Source: Leptodontidium sp. MPI-SDFR-AT-0119
Lineage: Eukaryota > Ascomycota > Leotiomycetes > Helotiales > Leptodontidiaceae
DNA: 64,000 nucleotides
Assembly: GCA_020726505.1 (NCBI GenBank)
Contig: JAHLEZ010000021.1
Location: forward strand, 248,001-312,000
Direction: 5' to 3'
In this document: piece after piece, positions 20,381-30,831 of the stretch
Layout: every line of letters begins with the position of its first letter
Numbering within the stretch: position 1 is the first letter of the stretch
Made by a program: the position numbers and the translations under genes
Notes under the pieces: generated by a model
Databases searched by the model: none
Told to the model about the DNA's origin: nothing
Seen by the model: the letters and a program-made list of their open reading frames with translations, nothing else

Positions 20381-21540
20381 AACTGGCGCTCGGTGATCCA
20401 GGACTGCTCCAAGGGGACCACACTGGCATTCTTCAAGCACATCCACGACGAGGACAGGGTAAACAAGAGGGGCGCGATGCAACAATATATAGCACAGGTC
20501 GGCATGCTGCTCAACAGCGCGAATGGCCGTCACATAGATACCAATGTTAGGAAGGAGGCCCTGTAAGTAAAATGCCCCCAAATCATGCCTGCTCGTTCGA
20601 GCTAGCAGTTGCTGATATCTGTAGTACATCGACACGTTCGGGCTCGATAATACCATCAAGTCGAAGCCCGTCCTGGGCGTAGACGACCTCCTCCTCTTAC
20701 TCAACCACCACTGGGCTCGTGACACTTCTACATCTCCCACAGAGCGGCACCGAGTGCAGTTTGCATTGATCCTACTCATCATTTTTGGCACTGGGTGCCA
20801 TCCCGCAGAACTAGTGGATGTAAGAAAGAAGAGGAAAGACGATATCGATTCGGAAGACGATGATCTTGAAGTCCTTGATAACGATCATATCCTTGCTATT
20901 AGCAAGAATGATAACGGGTTCGGTCCCGAGAGCAACAGAGGCACCAGTGGCTGCGATGACGATGCTCATAAAGACGACGGGAGAGGACATCAGATACTTC
21001 GACGCGATCTACTATGAGGATGTGCGCCTGCTAGTTGTGCACTGTCCCGACAATGGAGGGACGGAATATGCTTGCTGTAGAGGTCACGATGGCTCATCAC
21101 AAAGGAACAAGAGGCGCCCAAAGCCGTGAGTTGATTGATCACCTCGAATATGCGCTCTAGAGATGGAATTGACGGACCCTCGCAGCACGATACTCTTCTT
21201 CACTGGAGTGTCCCATCACACACCTCGCAGCCCTCGCCCTTTTCTGATGACGCTTTTGAAGCTCCGACTCTGATAACTCCCAGGCACGTCTTCGAGCACA
21301 AGGTCTAGGACCCGGTCTTGTGCTCGCCGCTGCGCTGGAAGCAAGAAAAGCTCAAGTTGCCAATCTCTCGCCGAGATGAAGAGCGGGCTCTCCCATACTC
21401 TCAGTACAAGAACTGCCTCAATCGCCAGCTACTGCTTTCGACGTGGAACAGCCAACGTCGTTGATCTTAAGCTTGTCCGTGGCCTCGACGCGGAGACAGC
21501 GTTCGATAACACAGAGGTTCGTGTTATCTAGGTACTGAAT
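20381..21540 (+). pseudogene. Degenerate DUF3435-type tyrosine recombinase
   Basis: Plus-strand pieces in shifting frames: SVIQDCSKGTTLAFFKHIHD, an apparent GTAAGT..TAG intron at 20563-20624, YIDTFGLDNTIKSKPVLGVD, HWARDTSTSPTERHRVQFAL, FGTGCHPAELVD (20784-20819), an acidic patch, YFDAIYYEDVRLLVVHCPDN, THLAALALFSDDAFEAP and SYCFRRGTANVVD near 21426-21465. These match the fungal DUF3435 (often labelled FluG-domain) family in order. The arginine expected in the TGxRPAEL motif is His here (CAT for CGT), the region carrying the catalytic Tyr is not readable, and several frameshifts occur. The copy cannot be active. It is a different, older branch than the intact gene at 26770-29205. Confidence 0.75.
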
Positions 21541-22069
21541 ACGATTTGCATAAATTTTTGGGTTTTATCGATGTGTGCACAGAGTTCAAGTTGCTCACAG
21601 TCAAAGTACCTATCATTTTTTCCGGCACGTAGGGTTTCCGCTACGCAGGGACGGACGGTAGACAAGTGAGTAGAGCACTGAGAAAGCATCAGCACAATTA
21701 TATAGACGATTGAGCTGAGTGGCTTTCGCTTATTACACCGAGTGGGTTGGAGAAAACCCCTACATAGCTATATGAAGAATCAGCGAGGCCATCTTGATTA
21801 TCCAAGCGCCAACGCATCAGGGCTGCGGCCGTGAGCTACAACTGCATCCATGGGTAGTCTGGCTTCCTTCTTCAGAAGCCTAGTGTCGGCGCAGACGGAT
21901 ATATAAGGGGTGCAATTCCTCTTAAATTTTCAATTATCATCGCCCTCTCTATTCTCAAAATCGCTCCCTTCAATCATCTTTCCAAGCCTTCTTATCCAGT
22001 ATATATCTTGTCCGTCACGTATAAAGCAATCTTTCATCCGCCTGAAAACACATCTCACAGAACGACAAA
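21541..22069. other. 5' flank of the BCS1-like gene
   Basis: No gene. A TATA-like ATATATAAGG lies near 21899 and a pyrimidine-rich leader at 21915-22010 precedes the ATG at 22070, consistent with a once-active promoter. Confidence 0.45.
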
Positions 22070-23290
22070 ATGGAGGGATACGTTCAGAATGGCTCCTTGC
22101 CAATCCAGCCCATCTCGGACACTCAAGCCTCGATCCTGGACATGCTATTGTTCCCAGGCTTCACCCGCATGTCTACCGCTATCCAAGGGTATCTCACCAT
22201 CGACTTGAGCGTCTATGCTCCTCTGCTCTGTTTCTGTGGGTTGTTTGTGTTCGCCTGCCGACGTATTTGCAAGTCCTTGTGGGAATGGTTGCAGACTTAT
22301 TGCAGTAAGAACCTTGTTCTGTCCGAATAAGAGAACACAGCTTCTGACAACAAGTAGCTTCAACTATTCATCTTCACTATCGCGAGGATCCATATGATAT
22401 GCTCATATTGTGGATATCCTCTCAGAGCTTCGCCCAGAACACTCTTTCTTCCCTCGTCACCACCAACCTGGACCCTTCACTGAGCCACTCGAGAAATAGT
22501 CATTCAAACGGAGGAGATGCAAACAAAAAGACTTTATACTACACGCCCTGGAACGGACGCTTTCTCTTCCGGTATAAGGGCCGCCTGGTTGTGTTCCGGC
22601 GTCAATACCAAGCTGGAGATTTCAGAAGCCGAGAAGACGTGTCCATTTCCTGCTTTGGCAGATCTTCGCAGATTCTTAAGGAACTGCTCTCTGAGTGCAG
22701 AACCGAATATGCCAAGCTCGTTCAGGGTAAGACCTGTCTCTATGAGCACAAAGACGGTGCCTGGATTAGGTCTGCAGTGTCGGATATAAGGCCCATGTCG
22801 ACAGTTGTTCTTGATGAGAGTAAGAAAAAGGAGCTGCTGGGAGATATCGGCGACTTCCTCAACCCAACAACCCAAAAATGGTATTCCGATCGTGGTATGC
22901 CTTATCGACGGGGTTACTTGCTGTACGGACCCCCTGGAACTAGGAAGTCGTCTCTTTCTTGCGCAATTGCGGGGGTCTTTGGTTTGAATATCTATATCCT
23001 TAGCCTTCCTGAGGTCACTGAAGCGGGCTGTAGGCATACTAGTCTCATGTTGAAAGAAGGATGAAAGCTGGGTTTCCCACAGATCCGTGCATATTGTTGC
23101 CCGGCGAGGTGAGTACTGTAGTTTGCACTCGGGGTTTTCATTCATCCGGTGATTTGACGTATGCAGCTGCAGCTACAGCAATCTCATGCATTAACATTGG
23201 ACAAAGAAGCGAACGCGCGTGATCAGGGAAGCTTCAAAGGATTCCTTGGCTCTCTAGGCACCCACGACACTTGAAAGGCCTGACTTCGAT
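22070..23290 (+). pseudogene. BCS1-like AAA ATPase, truncated
   Basis: Exon 1 is 22070-22304 and includes a membrane-anchor-like segment (VYAPLLCFCGLFVFACRRI). A 50-nt intron (22305-22354) leads to exon 2: ASTIHLHYREDPYDMLILW, then the BCS1_N region (YYTPWNGRFLFRYKGR, ISCFGRSSQILKELLSECR, DIRPMSTVVLDESKKKELLG), then RGMPYRRGYLLYGPPGTRKS. BCS1 proteins are mitochondrial inner-membrane AAA chaperones that insert the Rieske protein; fungi have many extra BCS1-like paralogues of unclear role. In the Walker A motif the last Gly is Arg (GPPGTRKSS), which should abolish ATP binding. The frame ends at 23064, soon after the P-loop; later AAA motifs survive only as uncertain scraps to about 23290. It is therefore a pseudogene. 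Confidence 0.8.
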
Positions 23291-23467
23291 ATCAACATTC
23301 GACCTTGGTAACTTTTTTGAAGCCACCTTACTTCATAACATCGTTTCGCATGTGAGGACAATATTACTGCTGAGGAATCTTCTCCTGATTTGCCTGAGAG
23401 CAAGGTGGTAAGGAGTCAGGAAGCTCGCTCCAAACCCATTGGTAGGCAGCTGAGATTCAGACAAACG

Positions 23468-25519
23468 ATGCCTGATCCTACTATATACAAACACAAAGCG
23501 CTCCGATCACATCGATCCATCCGAGTGATAATTTTAGGGGGCACATCCGGCGGATTCTTTAAACGCGCGCCACAAGACGGGTCCCTAGAAGTCGAGCTTG
23601 AAGAAGTCTCATTAGACACTGCTCCCTCCTACGAAGCTCTCTCATATACATGGGATGGTCAAGCGCCAGATCGCACCATCAAATGCCATGGAAAGCTTCT
23701 GAAAATCACCAAAAATGTTGAGATAGCACTCTTTCGTTTGCGGACTCCCTCAAAGCGGCGTTTATGGATCGATTCCATCTGCATCGATCAAACTTCTGTA
23801 AAGGAGAAGAGCTCTCAGATACCACTTATGGGAGAGATTTATGGAAAAGCCAAGAGAGTGCTAGTTTGGTTGGGCGAGGGAACAAAAGCCAGCGATCGGA
23901 GTTTTCGTTATTTGCAAGAGATTTTTGCTGTTGTTCGACCCTTTTATATTCAGATGCAATTTGATGGCAGTTTTTTCAGAGCATATGGACGGCTACCTCC
24001 CGCCCTCGAACAGCAAATTTTGACTCTAAAGGCGACCTTTCAAGGTGAGAATCCCCCCCTTCTCTCTCTCATATTCATGCGGATGTAGCTCACATCTCAC
24101 CCAGAAGAAAACAAGCAAATGTACGACCGCGAAGGCACAGCAGAATCAAACATGCTAAATGATATCTTCCAAAGAAAATGGTTCACAAGAATGTGGACAG
24201 TCCAGGAGTTAGTTCTTGGCTTCAACGCCTGGATGTTATGTGGCAAATCAGAGCTGTGCTGGGGCGACTTCATGTGTGCAATTTCTTGTCTCGCGGTTAT
24301 CGAGCGTTTCCATTTCCATTCCATATGCAATGAATCTCGGTTCTGGGGGCGACTGTCAGTCTACCAGCAGCTTCGGGCAGTCATCCACCCACAGCTTGCT
24401 CTTGTTCCAGGATCGCAAGACAAACGAATGTGCAAGATCATCACTTCGGCCCGCTCTTTGAGCTCTTGGGACCCGCGGGACAAACTATACGCTCTGTACG
24501 GATATTTCACCATACTAGGAATTCGGAATCTTCCGCCCGTTGACTACAACCTTCCGGTAGCTCGAGTCTACTCTGAATTTACCAAAGCCGCCATCCTCCA
24601 CGACCAATCACTCGATCTGCTCTACACCCTTGGGGGCAAAAGAACAGTCAAAGACTTGCCATCTTGGACAACAGACTGGAGCACACCCTCAGAGCTATGG
24701 CGGATACCCCACGACCGCTTCTCAGCCTCCAAAACCTCCCCACTCCGATGCTCCTTCGGCGAGAACAACAAGCTCCAAGCCTGGGGAATAATAATAGATA
24801 CTATAAAAGAAAGACCAAACTCTAATATCCCCCCCGCCCTAGAAAGGGAAAGCGAAATATCCTGCTCCATACCAAACATCATCCAAAGAATCCGAGCCTG
24901 GCAAGAATGGATCCTCCTCGCCGCTAGCCACCAAACCCACCCCACTGGCGAGACCTGGCCTCAATTCTTCCTCAAAACAATTCTACGAAATGGGATTTTT
25001 GGGTCTTCGCCGCACCATACACTTAGCAACGAGGTCCTGGAAGAGTTTGTCCCGTGGTGTAATACAATTATGAGCTACCATCCCTACACTGACGACAGGG
25101 AAGAGGCGATCAAGGAGGTTGACGAAATGGTGGAATTTGCCCTTCAAAGACCTGGAGTCTGGGCACTATATTTTAAGAGTGATATTGATCCCCTTCCTGT
25201 GATAAATACGCCGGAGTGGCGGATTATGATTGCGCTGAATGATGCTGGTACACAGGCTGTTCACCATTGGATCTTTATGATGACGAGTGGGGCGACGTTT
25301 TTTACTACACAGAATGGCTACACAGGCAGTGGATCAGACTTGCTCCAAGCTGGAGATCAGGTGGTACTGATTTCGGGGATGAGTTTGCCAATGATTGTTC
25401 GGCCGCAAGAAGTTGGGGGTCATCGTCTTGTTGCCCCCGCGTATCTCCATGGGATTATGAATGGCGAGAAGTGGCCAGAAAATGAGGATGAAGAGTTGTC
25501 ATGTTTTATTTTCAACTGA
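23468..25519 (+). CDS. HET-domain protein (two exons)
   Basis: Exons are 23468-24044 and 24105-25519, with a 60-nt intron (GTGAGA..CCAG); 663 residues. The ATG at 23468 was chosen because MPDPTIYKHKALRSHRSIRV fits the usual short leader before the HET fold; the frame is open further upstream without a better start. HET motifs are YEALSYTWD (55-63), RLWIDSICIDQ (98-108), IYGKAKRVLVWLGEG and WFTRMWTVQEL (218-228). A family-typical helical middle follows (SSWDPRDKLYALYGYF), and the C-terminal half contains YSEFTKAAILHDQSLDLLY and a final glycine-rich strand region (LLQAGDQVVLISG). No stop or shift is seen, so it looks functional. It lies between the broken BCS1-like gene and the recombinase and probably acts in non-self recognition. 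Confidence 0.9.
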
Positions 25520-25855
25520 ACCCCAGAATCGCCTACTTTCTCTCCCCATCCAGCGCTTGTCTGTGGTGCCAGGGTCAAAACTCTCATTGGAAATTGAACT
25601 AGATTGTTGTTATGGGAGAATGTGTACGAAATTCTGTCTCTTAAGGATAATTCCAGCCCCGGCGCTTAAAGCTTAGCTTGCAACGACTGACTTATTTACG
25701 CCTTCATGGCCCGCGCATCTGGTAACGGATCCCATTCAAACGTCCAAATAAAGCGCGCTGAGTGAACAATTGTTGCCGCAAAAGCACACAAGACGGACCG
25801 GGATGGCTTTTGGTGACAACCATGTGTCGATAAAACCGGGTGGTGACAAGGGCAG
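25520..25855. other. Intergenic
   Basis: The 3' flank of the HET gene; no feature recognised. Confidence 0.4.
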
Positions 25856-26209
25856 ATCGAGCTTTCTGATACTCTGGCTCAGTTCGCTCAACTGAGACTT
25901 GATCGGGCGGAGCGAGCCAGGACTAAAGGTTACGCCGAAAGGGAGATTGGGTTGGAGAATGCCAGAGTCTGCACGGTGTGTGGAGGTAAAATTCAGGTGG
26001 CTGAAAAATATTGGAAGTGCTCAGATGCCTTATGTCGTCGTTGGCTTCAGATGACTGAGCCAGAGGACGAGTATTTGAAAATCTTAGATGATCTCAGCGG
26101 GCAGAATCAAGAGCGCATGACGGAGGAAGAGGAAATGGAAGAAGTTATAGAACATAGTCAATTGGAGTTGGTGGAAAGTGGTTGCTTCGTGAAATGGAGA
26201 GAGGTTTGA
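25856..26209 (+). pseudogene. Zinc-ribbon-like hypothetical protein fragment
   Basis: An open frame of 117 codons without a clear ATG at its beginning (the first Met codon is deep inside). It reads SDTLAQFAQLRLDRAERART, then VCTVCGGKI and KYWKCSDALCRRW, a CxxC..CxxxxC arrangement like a small zinc-binding knuckle, then an acidic, Glu-rich tail (RMTEEEEMEEVIEHSQ). It appears to be the 3' part of a gene whose start was lost. The family is not recognised. Confidence 0.35.
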
Positions 26210-26769
26210 ATTCAAATCTACCAAGAAATTTTGACGTGCATATCGCCAATACCAAGTGACGTTGCATTCCTACTCCTACTAGTGCTGATCTTCGGGCATT
26301 GTGAGGACGGATTGACGCCGCACCCATATCTCCCGGTCATGGATGGGCTTCAGTCTCAGTATTGACTGATCAGATTCTAACTTTTAGAGTCTGAAATTGA
26401 CTTGGAGTGTAAACGAATGCGGAAGTTGCAGATGGAGGAAACGGATGAGTAGGTAGATAGGAAAGTCGAGGACAAATCAGTGTATCAAGCTGGTATTATG
26501 GATGACTGTTCGCAGAGACCCTACACCAGTTCAGTGGTCTTGATCTGGCGGTCGACAGCGCCCTGCGGGGTGGCATCCATGCTCAGACCACTTAGACCAC
26601 GATCATGGAGCGAATCCCTCGACCCACAGCAGAGCACGAGATGTTGAGAATGCGATCACCTTTGCGCCTGATGAAATCAAAACAAGAAAAGAAAGTAGCC
26701 AAACGATCCTGCATGATTCGGCTCTCGTTCTTGCTCTCAAAATCAAGGTGACCCAAAACAAAGGGCACT
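26210..26769. other. Intergenic; no gene supported
   Basis: Downstream of the minus-strand recombinase gene. Only short frames occur, with no motif. Confidence 0.4.
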
Positions 26770-29205
26770 CTATGCAATCAGTCGCTCAGCCGGACCTCGT
26801 GAAACTGTCCCGTGAAACCTCTCTGCGTGGATCACTAAGTCTTTTCTGGTCTTGAGCCGAACACCACAATCCATGCAATTAACAAACTGCCCATCTTTCA
26901 ATTTGCTTACATGCTTCCTCACAAAGTGTCGACTCAGGGAACCTGGGTTGGCGTACTCGGCGACCCTCTCGCCCATTGTCAGGTGCGGAGTTCCAATACA
27001 GACAAAACATACTTTGGGCCTCTTGTCGGTTCTGATAGAAGATATTGCCTTGCGGAGTGCGACATCTGGCTCGGCGGCTTGCACGGGGGGGCTGACAAGC
27101 GTGCCGGGAGGACCACGCCGAACATGGCGAGACGGTGCCCCCTCTTCTACGCCGCAGTACAACGTAACCGCGGTGATAGCCGTGATTCTCCGTTGCAGTT
27201 CCTGTTCGGGTGACTTCCCAGGCAAGGTGAGGATCGCGTCTATCAAGCCAAGCTGCTCTGGCGACATGTCTGCCCGGACCAAGGCGTCTCGTGTGTCCTC
27301 ATCGACCACCATGCCTGACAGCTGCCGTTCGCTATCCTTCACCGGCTGCTCTGACTTGTACCGTTCCTTAACATCCTTGAGGAGTTCTCTCCGCTTCCGC
27401 TGCTTCTCGTTATACAATCGCTTGATGGCCTTCTGGAGCCTGTCATCCTTCCGGCTCCCGACAGGAGCGTTGGACAGGTCGTTGACTCGTGTGTGCAGCT
27501 TCAAGATGTATGGAAGGTCGTTCACAGACGCAGTTTGTTCCGGTGTCAGCTTCCGCGGGCGGCGGGGGTCGATCGAGCGGCTCATGGAGCATGCAAACCG
27601 CATCAGGTCCTTTTGAGTGTCCAGCCTTCGATACACGCCCTGAAGGTCAACGTTGATGTCATTGAGGTAGTGTTTCAAGAAGGTGCCGATGCTTGCATGC
27701 TGCAGAATTTTGTTCTGGAGGGAATCGCTAACATCCGCTGTGGGAAGAACTTGAAGTCAGTATGATGCCTGAGTGATGGAGGATCGGGCACTTACGACTT
27801 TCATTTAACCCTTTGGCTGAACCATCTCGGAGGTTGTAAGGCTTTAACACCTGGCCAAAGCCGGTTATCTCGCCCCCTACCTTCATCCGGTAGCGTACCG
27901 ACCCCGATGAGAGCTGCAGCTCCCGAGCAATACGAACGCCTTGTGCTTCACGAACCGCCTCACAGAAGATAAACTCGTCGTTCATCTCGTCTCGTAGCGG
28001 CAGTGGTTGCTCATTAAGTCCCTTGAGGACTTTGAGGCTGTATAACCTTTCCGGGCAATCAATACTCGGAGACTTGAATGCGCGAGCCTTGAATAGCATG
28101 CCGAGGAGGAAGACGTGCGGGCTGAGCACAAGGGTTGGATCGTAGATAATCTCGGGAATTTTGAATTCGTTCCTGGCAGGGTCAGCAAAGTATATCCGTG
28201 TAGCTAGAGGCGAAGGAAGGGAACGTACACATCTTTGGAGCCGAGAAATCCTTTCGTGAATTCGGGCGTCAATTCAACAAAAAGACGAGGACGACCACCT
28301 CCGTCGGGATCTCGAATCAAGGTCAACTTCAGGTGTCGATACCGGAGCTCAACCAGAGCCTCCGGCCGATTGCCTGTGATGCCTGCAAGCTGACAGAACA
28401 GGACGAGTTGGATTCGGAGCCATCCGATGTCAAAAGTCATCTCGGTCGTAGCTAGAAGGACTCGCGCGAATTCAGCTAGATCCTCGGCATACATGGTCGC
28501 ACTCGGCCGCTTTGTGAAATCGAGGTCCTTTTCTACTGCTACGATCTTGACGACCTAAGGATCTCGTTAGCGTAAACCACAACCATAGAAAGGTGTGGGA
28601 AGGCTCACATCTTGACCATTCACTTGGATCATAGGATCGAGCTTCCTCCCAGTTTCAATCTTGTATACTATCAGGTAGCACTTCCAAAATGTCTCCAGCG
28701 AGCTTGCGTATTTGATTCCTGGCCGCCTCCGGCCACCTTTCCCTCGTCGTTGATCGCACGCCCAGCTCAGGAAGCCGTGGATAAATTGGGGTGAGATTTC
28801 GTCGTAGCATTTCGCTGGATCCCAGGTCTGGAAAGTGCAGTATCTGAATGCGAAACAAAGGTCAGTTAAATCCCTCTAATGCAGGGGAGATAGATATTGC
28901 TCATACTGTTCATGGTGCTCCTTCACCCGATCAAGCTGAGCCTGCGTCTTGGGGCTATATCGCCTTTGTCGGAGACGCTGCACGTCGAGGTTTGCAGCGT
29001 TGGCGCGGTAATGCTCTGGAGGGTGTCGTACTTCATCGTCGAAAAGATCTTCTTCGTCGTCACTATCCTCCTCAGCTAGGAGGCTGTCCAGGTCGGTATC
29101 AGCTCCAGAGTCTGCTTCGTTATCGAACAAGCTATCGGAGTCGGAGTCGGAGGTGCTCTCATCGTCGAGTATCGGCACATCCTCACTATATCTCGCTCGA
29201 GGCAT
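26770..29205 (-). CDS. DUF3435 tyrosine recombinase with C2H2 zinc fingers (Crypton/Starship-captain superfamily)
   Basis: Five exons on the minus strand: 29205-28907, 28843-28609, 28554-28229, 28172-27796 and 27737-26770; 734 residues. Introns of 63, 54, 56 and 58 nt have good GT..AG and CTGAC/CTAAC signals, and all phases agree. The start MPRARYSEDVP precedes an acidic stretch (SDSDSDSLFDNEADSG), then YSPKTQAQLDRVKEHHEQY and TFQTWDPAKCYDEISPQF. Candidate catalytic residues are present: Arg241 in ITGNRPEALVEL, Arg402 in PYNLRDGSAKGLNES, His435 and nucleophile Tyr436 in TFLKHYLNDI. A basic coiled region (510-535) is followed by two zinc-finger-like motifs, C656/C659..H683/H688 and C700/C703..H716/H721. 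DUF3435 proteins are tyrosine recombinases that integrate Crypton-like and Starship elements. The gene is intact next to heavily mutated DNA and reads leftwards towards the HET cluster. Confidence 0.9.
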
Positions 29206-29577
29206 AGACACATGTGCGAGGAGAAGAGGCTGTGTGAAGAAGAGACGAAGAAGAGACAAAGAGACAAAGAAGCAGGGACTGAAACGGGGGATATCGAGAG
29301 AGGGAGAGAATGTTGGTTAGGGAGTGGGCGATATGAACGAAGGAGGGTATGAAAGCAGGTGCCATCCCTTTATACTTAGGTCAGAGTTGATCACAATGAA
29401 CTGTTTCTGGCACCCGCACGATTAGGGGGGCTGCCAGGTGGGGACTTGGAAGGTGAGAAGAAGTGATGAGTGAGACGAGAAGAAGAGGCGCTGACTTCTC
29501 TCTGAGTGCACGGTCCAGGGTTCCTGGATCGAGGTGCGTGGTGAAGAGAGATGGGGGTGTGGATTTAGCCGAGAACT

Positions 29578-29635
29578 GGTTAGCAGACCCCTAAAAACAG
29601 CGACCAAAACCCCCGAAAACAGCAGCCTGCTAACC
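29578..29635. repeat. Short inverted repeat with internal G-tract words upstream of the recombinase
   Basis: GGTTAGCAG (29578-29586) and CTGCTAACC (29627-29635) are perfect inverted repeats around a 40-bp core. The core holds two related words on the minus strand, GCTGTTTTCGGGGG and GCTGTTTTTAGGGG. It lies about 370 bp before the recombinase start codon and right at the switch to AT-rich DNA. It could be a recombinase binding site or element end, or an unrelated hairpin. Confidence 0.6.
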
Positions 29636-29639
29636 GTTT

Positions 29640-30615
29640 CACTGTATAAGAGAGTATAATATAAAATAGGTCCAACTAATATTTTCTTAATTTTTCTTTT
29701 ATTAAAAGTTGTATTCGAATTAACTATGAGTTTACGAGTAAAACTTTTTAGAAAATATTCACTATAAGGTTTTAAAAATAATAATTTATATAAAAAACAC
29801 TTAAAAAATATGACACTTATTTTTAATGCCAAGCCCTTAATAACTAAGTCACCTTAAGCCCAATCGGGATAAAAGTGGGTCCATTCGAACGCTAGCAATT
29901 TACTGCAAAATATAGGTTAAACAGCTTTATTATAATATTTAATTTTTAAATTTACCGTGTTTGAAGCGATCCGACTGTAGAATACTAAAGGGGAGAGAAG
30001 GTAAGAATTGGTGAAGTAGTGGGGAGCACAAGATTAATTGAGAAGTGCTTTGCCCTCTCGTTGAGAGGGAGAAAGCTAACTATATATATGTCAAGTAGGT
30101 AGGTTTAGCTAGCTGTGGGTGTGCAGGAAGCACACCTGGCCGTTCAGTGGGCTCGCGTAACAGGTGCCGCTAACCATGTACCGTGACAGCTGGTTTTATA
30201 ACTATACTTCCGAACCTTCCTCTTTTAAGGCTACCTCCTTTCGGAGTCGTACTAGAGATTTATCCCGAGAGTAGAATGCCCTTATATATACCTCTACACT
30301 TACGTACCCCACTTAGTAAATTTTAAAAAAGCTACTATATAATTATTAAATAGAAAGAACTTAGTCACTAAGTCCTTAATACTTTATACGAGCCGATACA
30401 CCTCGTGCCTTAATATTAGCGAATGTCTCTTAATATTACTTTACTTAATCTTTTAATTATAGTCGTACTCCTCGTATTAACAAGATAAAGATAAACTACG
30501 ATAGTAGTTTTGAATTTAATAACGATGCCGTAGATAATAAGAAAAATAGAGACACTGACTTACGTGTGAAGGAACTTACCTCTCGAGCAAAAGACTAAGC
30601 CTAGGGAAAGGCTTC
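29640..30615. other. Start of RIP-degraded AT-rich block
   Basis: From about 29640 the sequence becomes AT-rich and loses most CA/TG dinucleotides while keeping CG, with no coding capacity. It holds a solo LTR-like copy (29976-30188); the rest (29640-29975 and 30189-30610) looks like decayed repeat sequence of unknown type. Confidence 0.75.
29976..30188 (-). repeat. Solo LTR-like copy of the Copia-1 family, lightly mutated
   Basis: Similar throughout to the LTRs at 30616 and 37540 (shared TAGAATACT, GAGAAGTGCT, GGTGCCGCTA, CCGTGACA), but it keeps many CA and TG steps that are TA in those copies (for example GGAAGCACACCTGGCCG). Its outer left end is altered, and no matching internal region lies beside it in the expected order. 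A single LTR left by recombination, or an older truncated element, fits. Confidence 0.7.
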
Positions 30616-30831
30616 TATCACGTAGAATACTTAAGGGGTAGAGAAGTACTAATTAGTGAAGTAGTAGGGAGCAGAAGATTAATTGAGAAGTGCTCTCTCC
30701 TCTAAGTTAAGGGGAAAGGTTCGCTATTTAAAGTAAGGTAAGTAAGTTTAGCTAGTTATAGGTGTGTAGGAAGTACACTTAGCCGTTTAGTAGGCTCGCT
30801 TAGTAGGTGCCGCTAGCCATGTGCCGTGACA
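30616..30831 (-). repeat. Copia-1 LTR (left)
   Basis: 216 bp, pairs with 37540-37755. In element orientation it is the 3' LTR. It is preceded by the target duplicate GCTTC. Confidence 0.9.

Noticed and set aside
26852..27616. 254-codon plus-strand frame
   Set aside because: It is antisense to the last exon of the recombinase gene, whose motifs and splice phases are clear.
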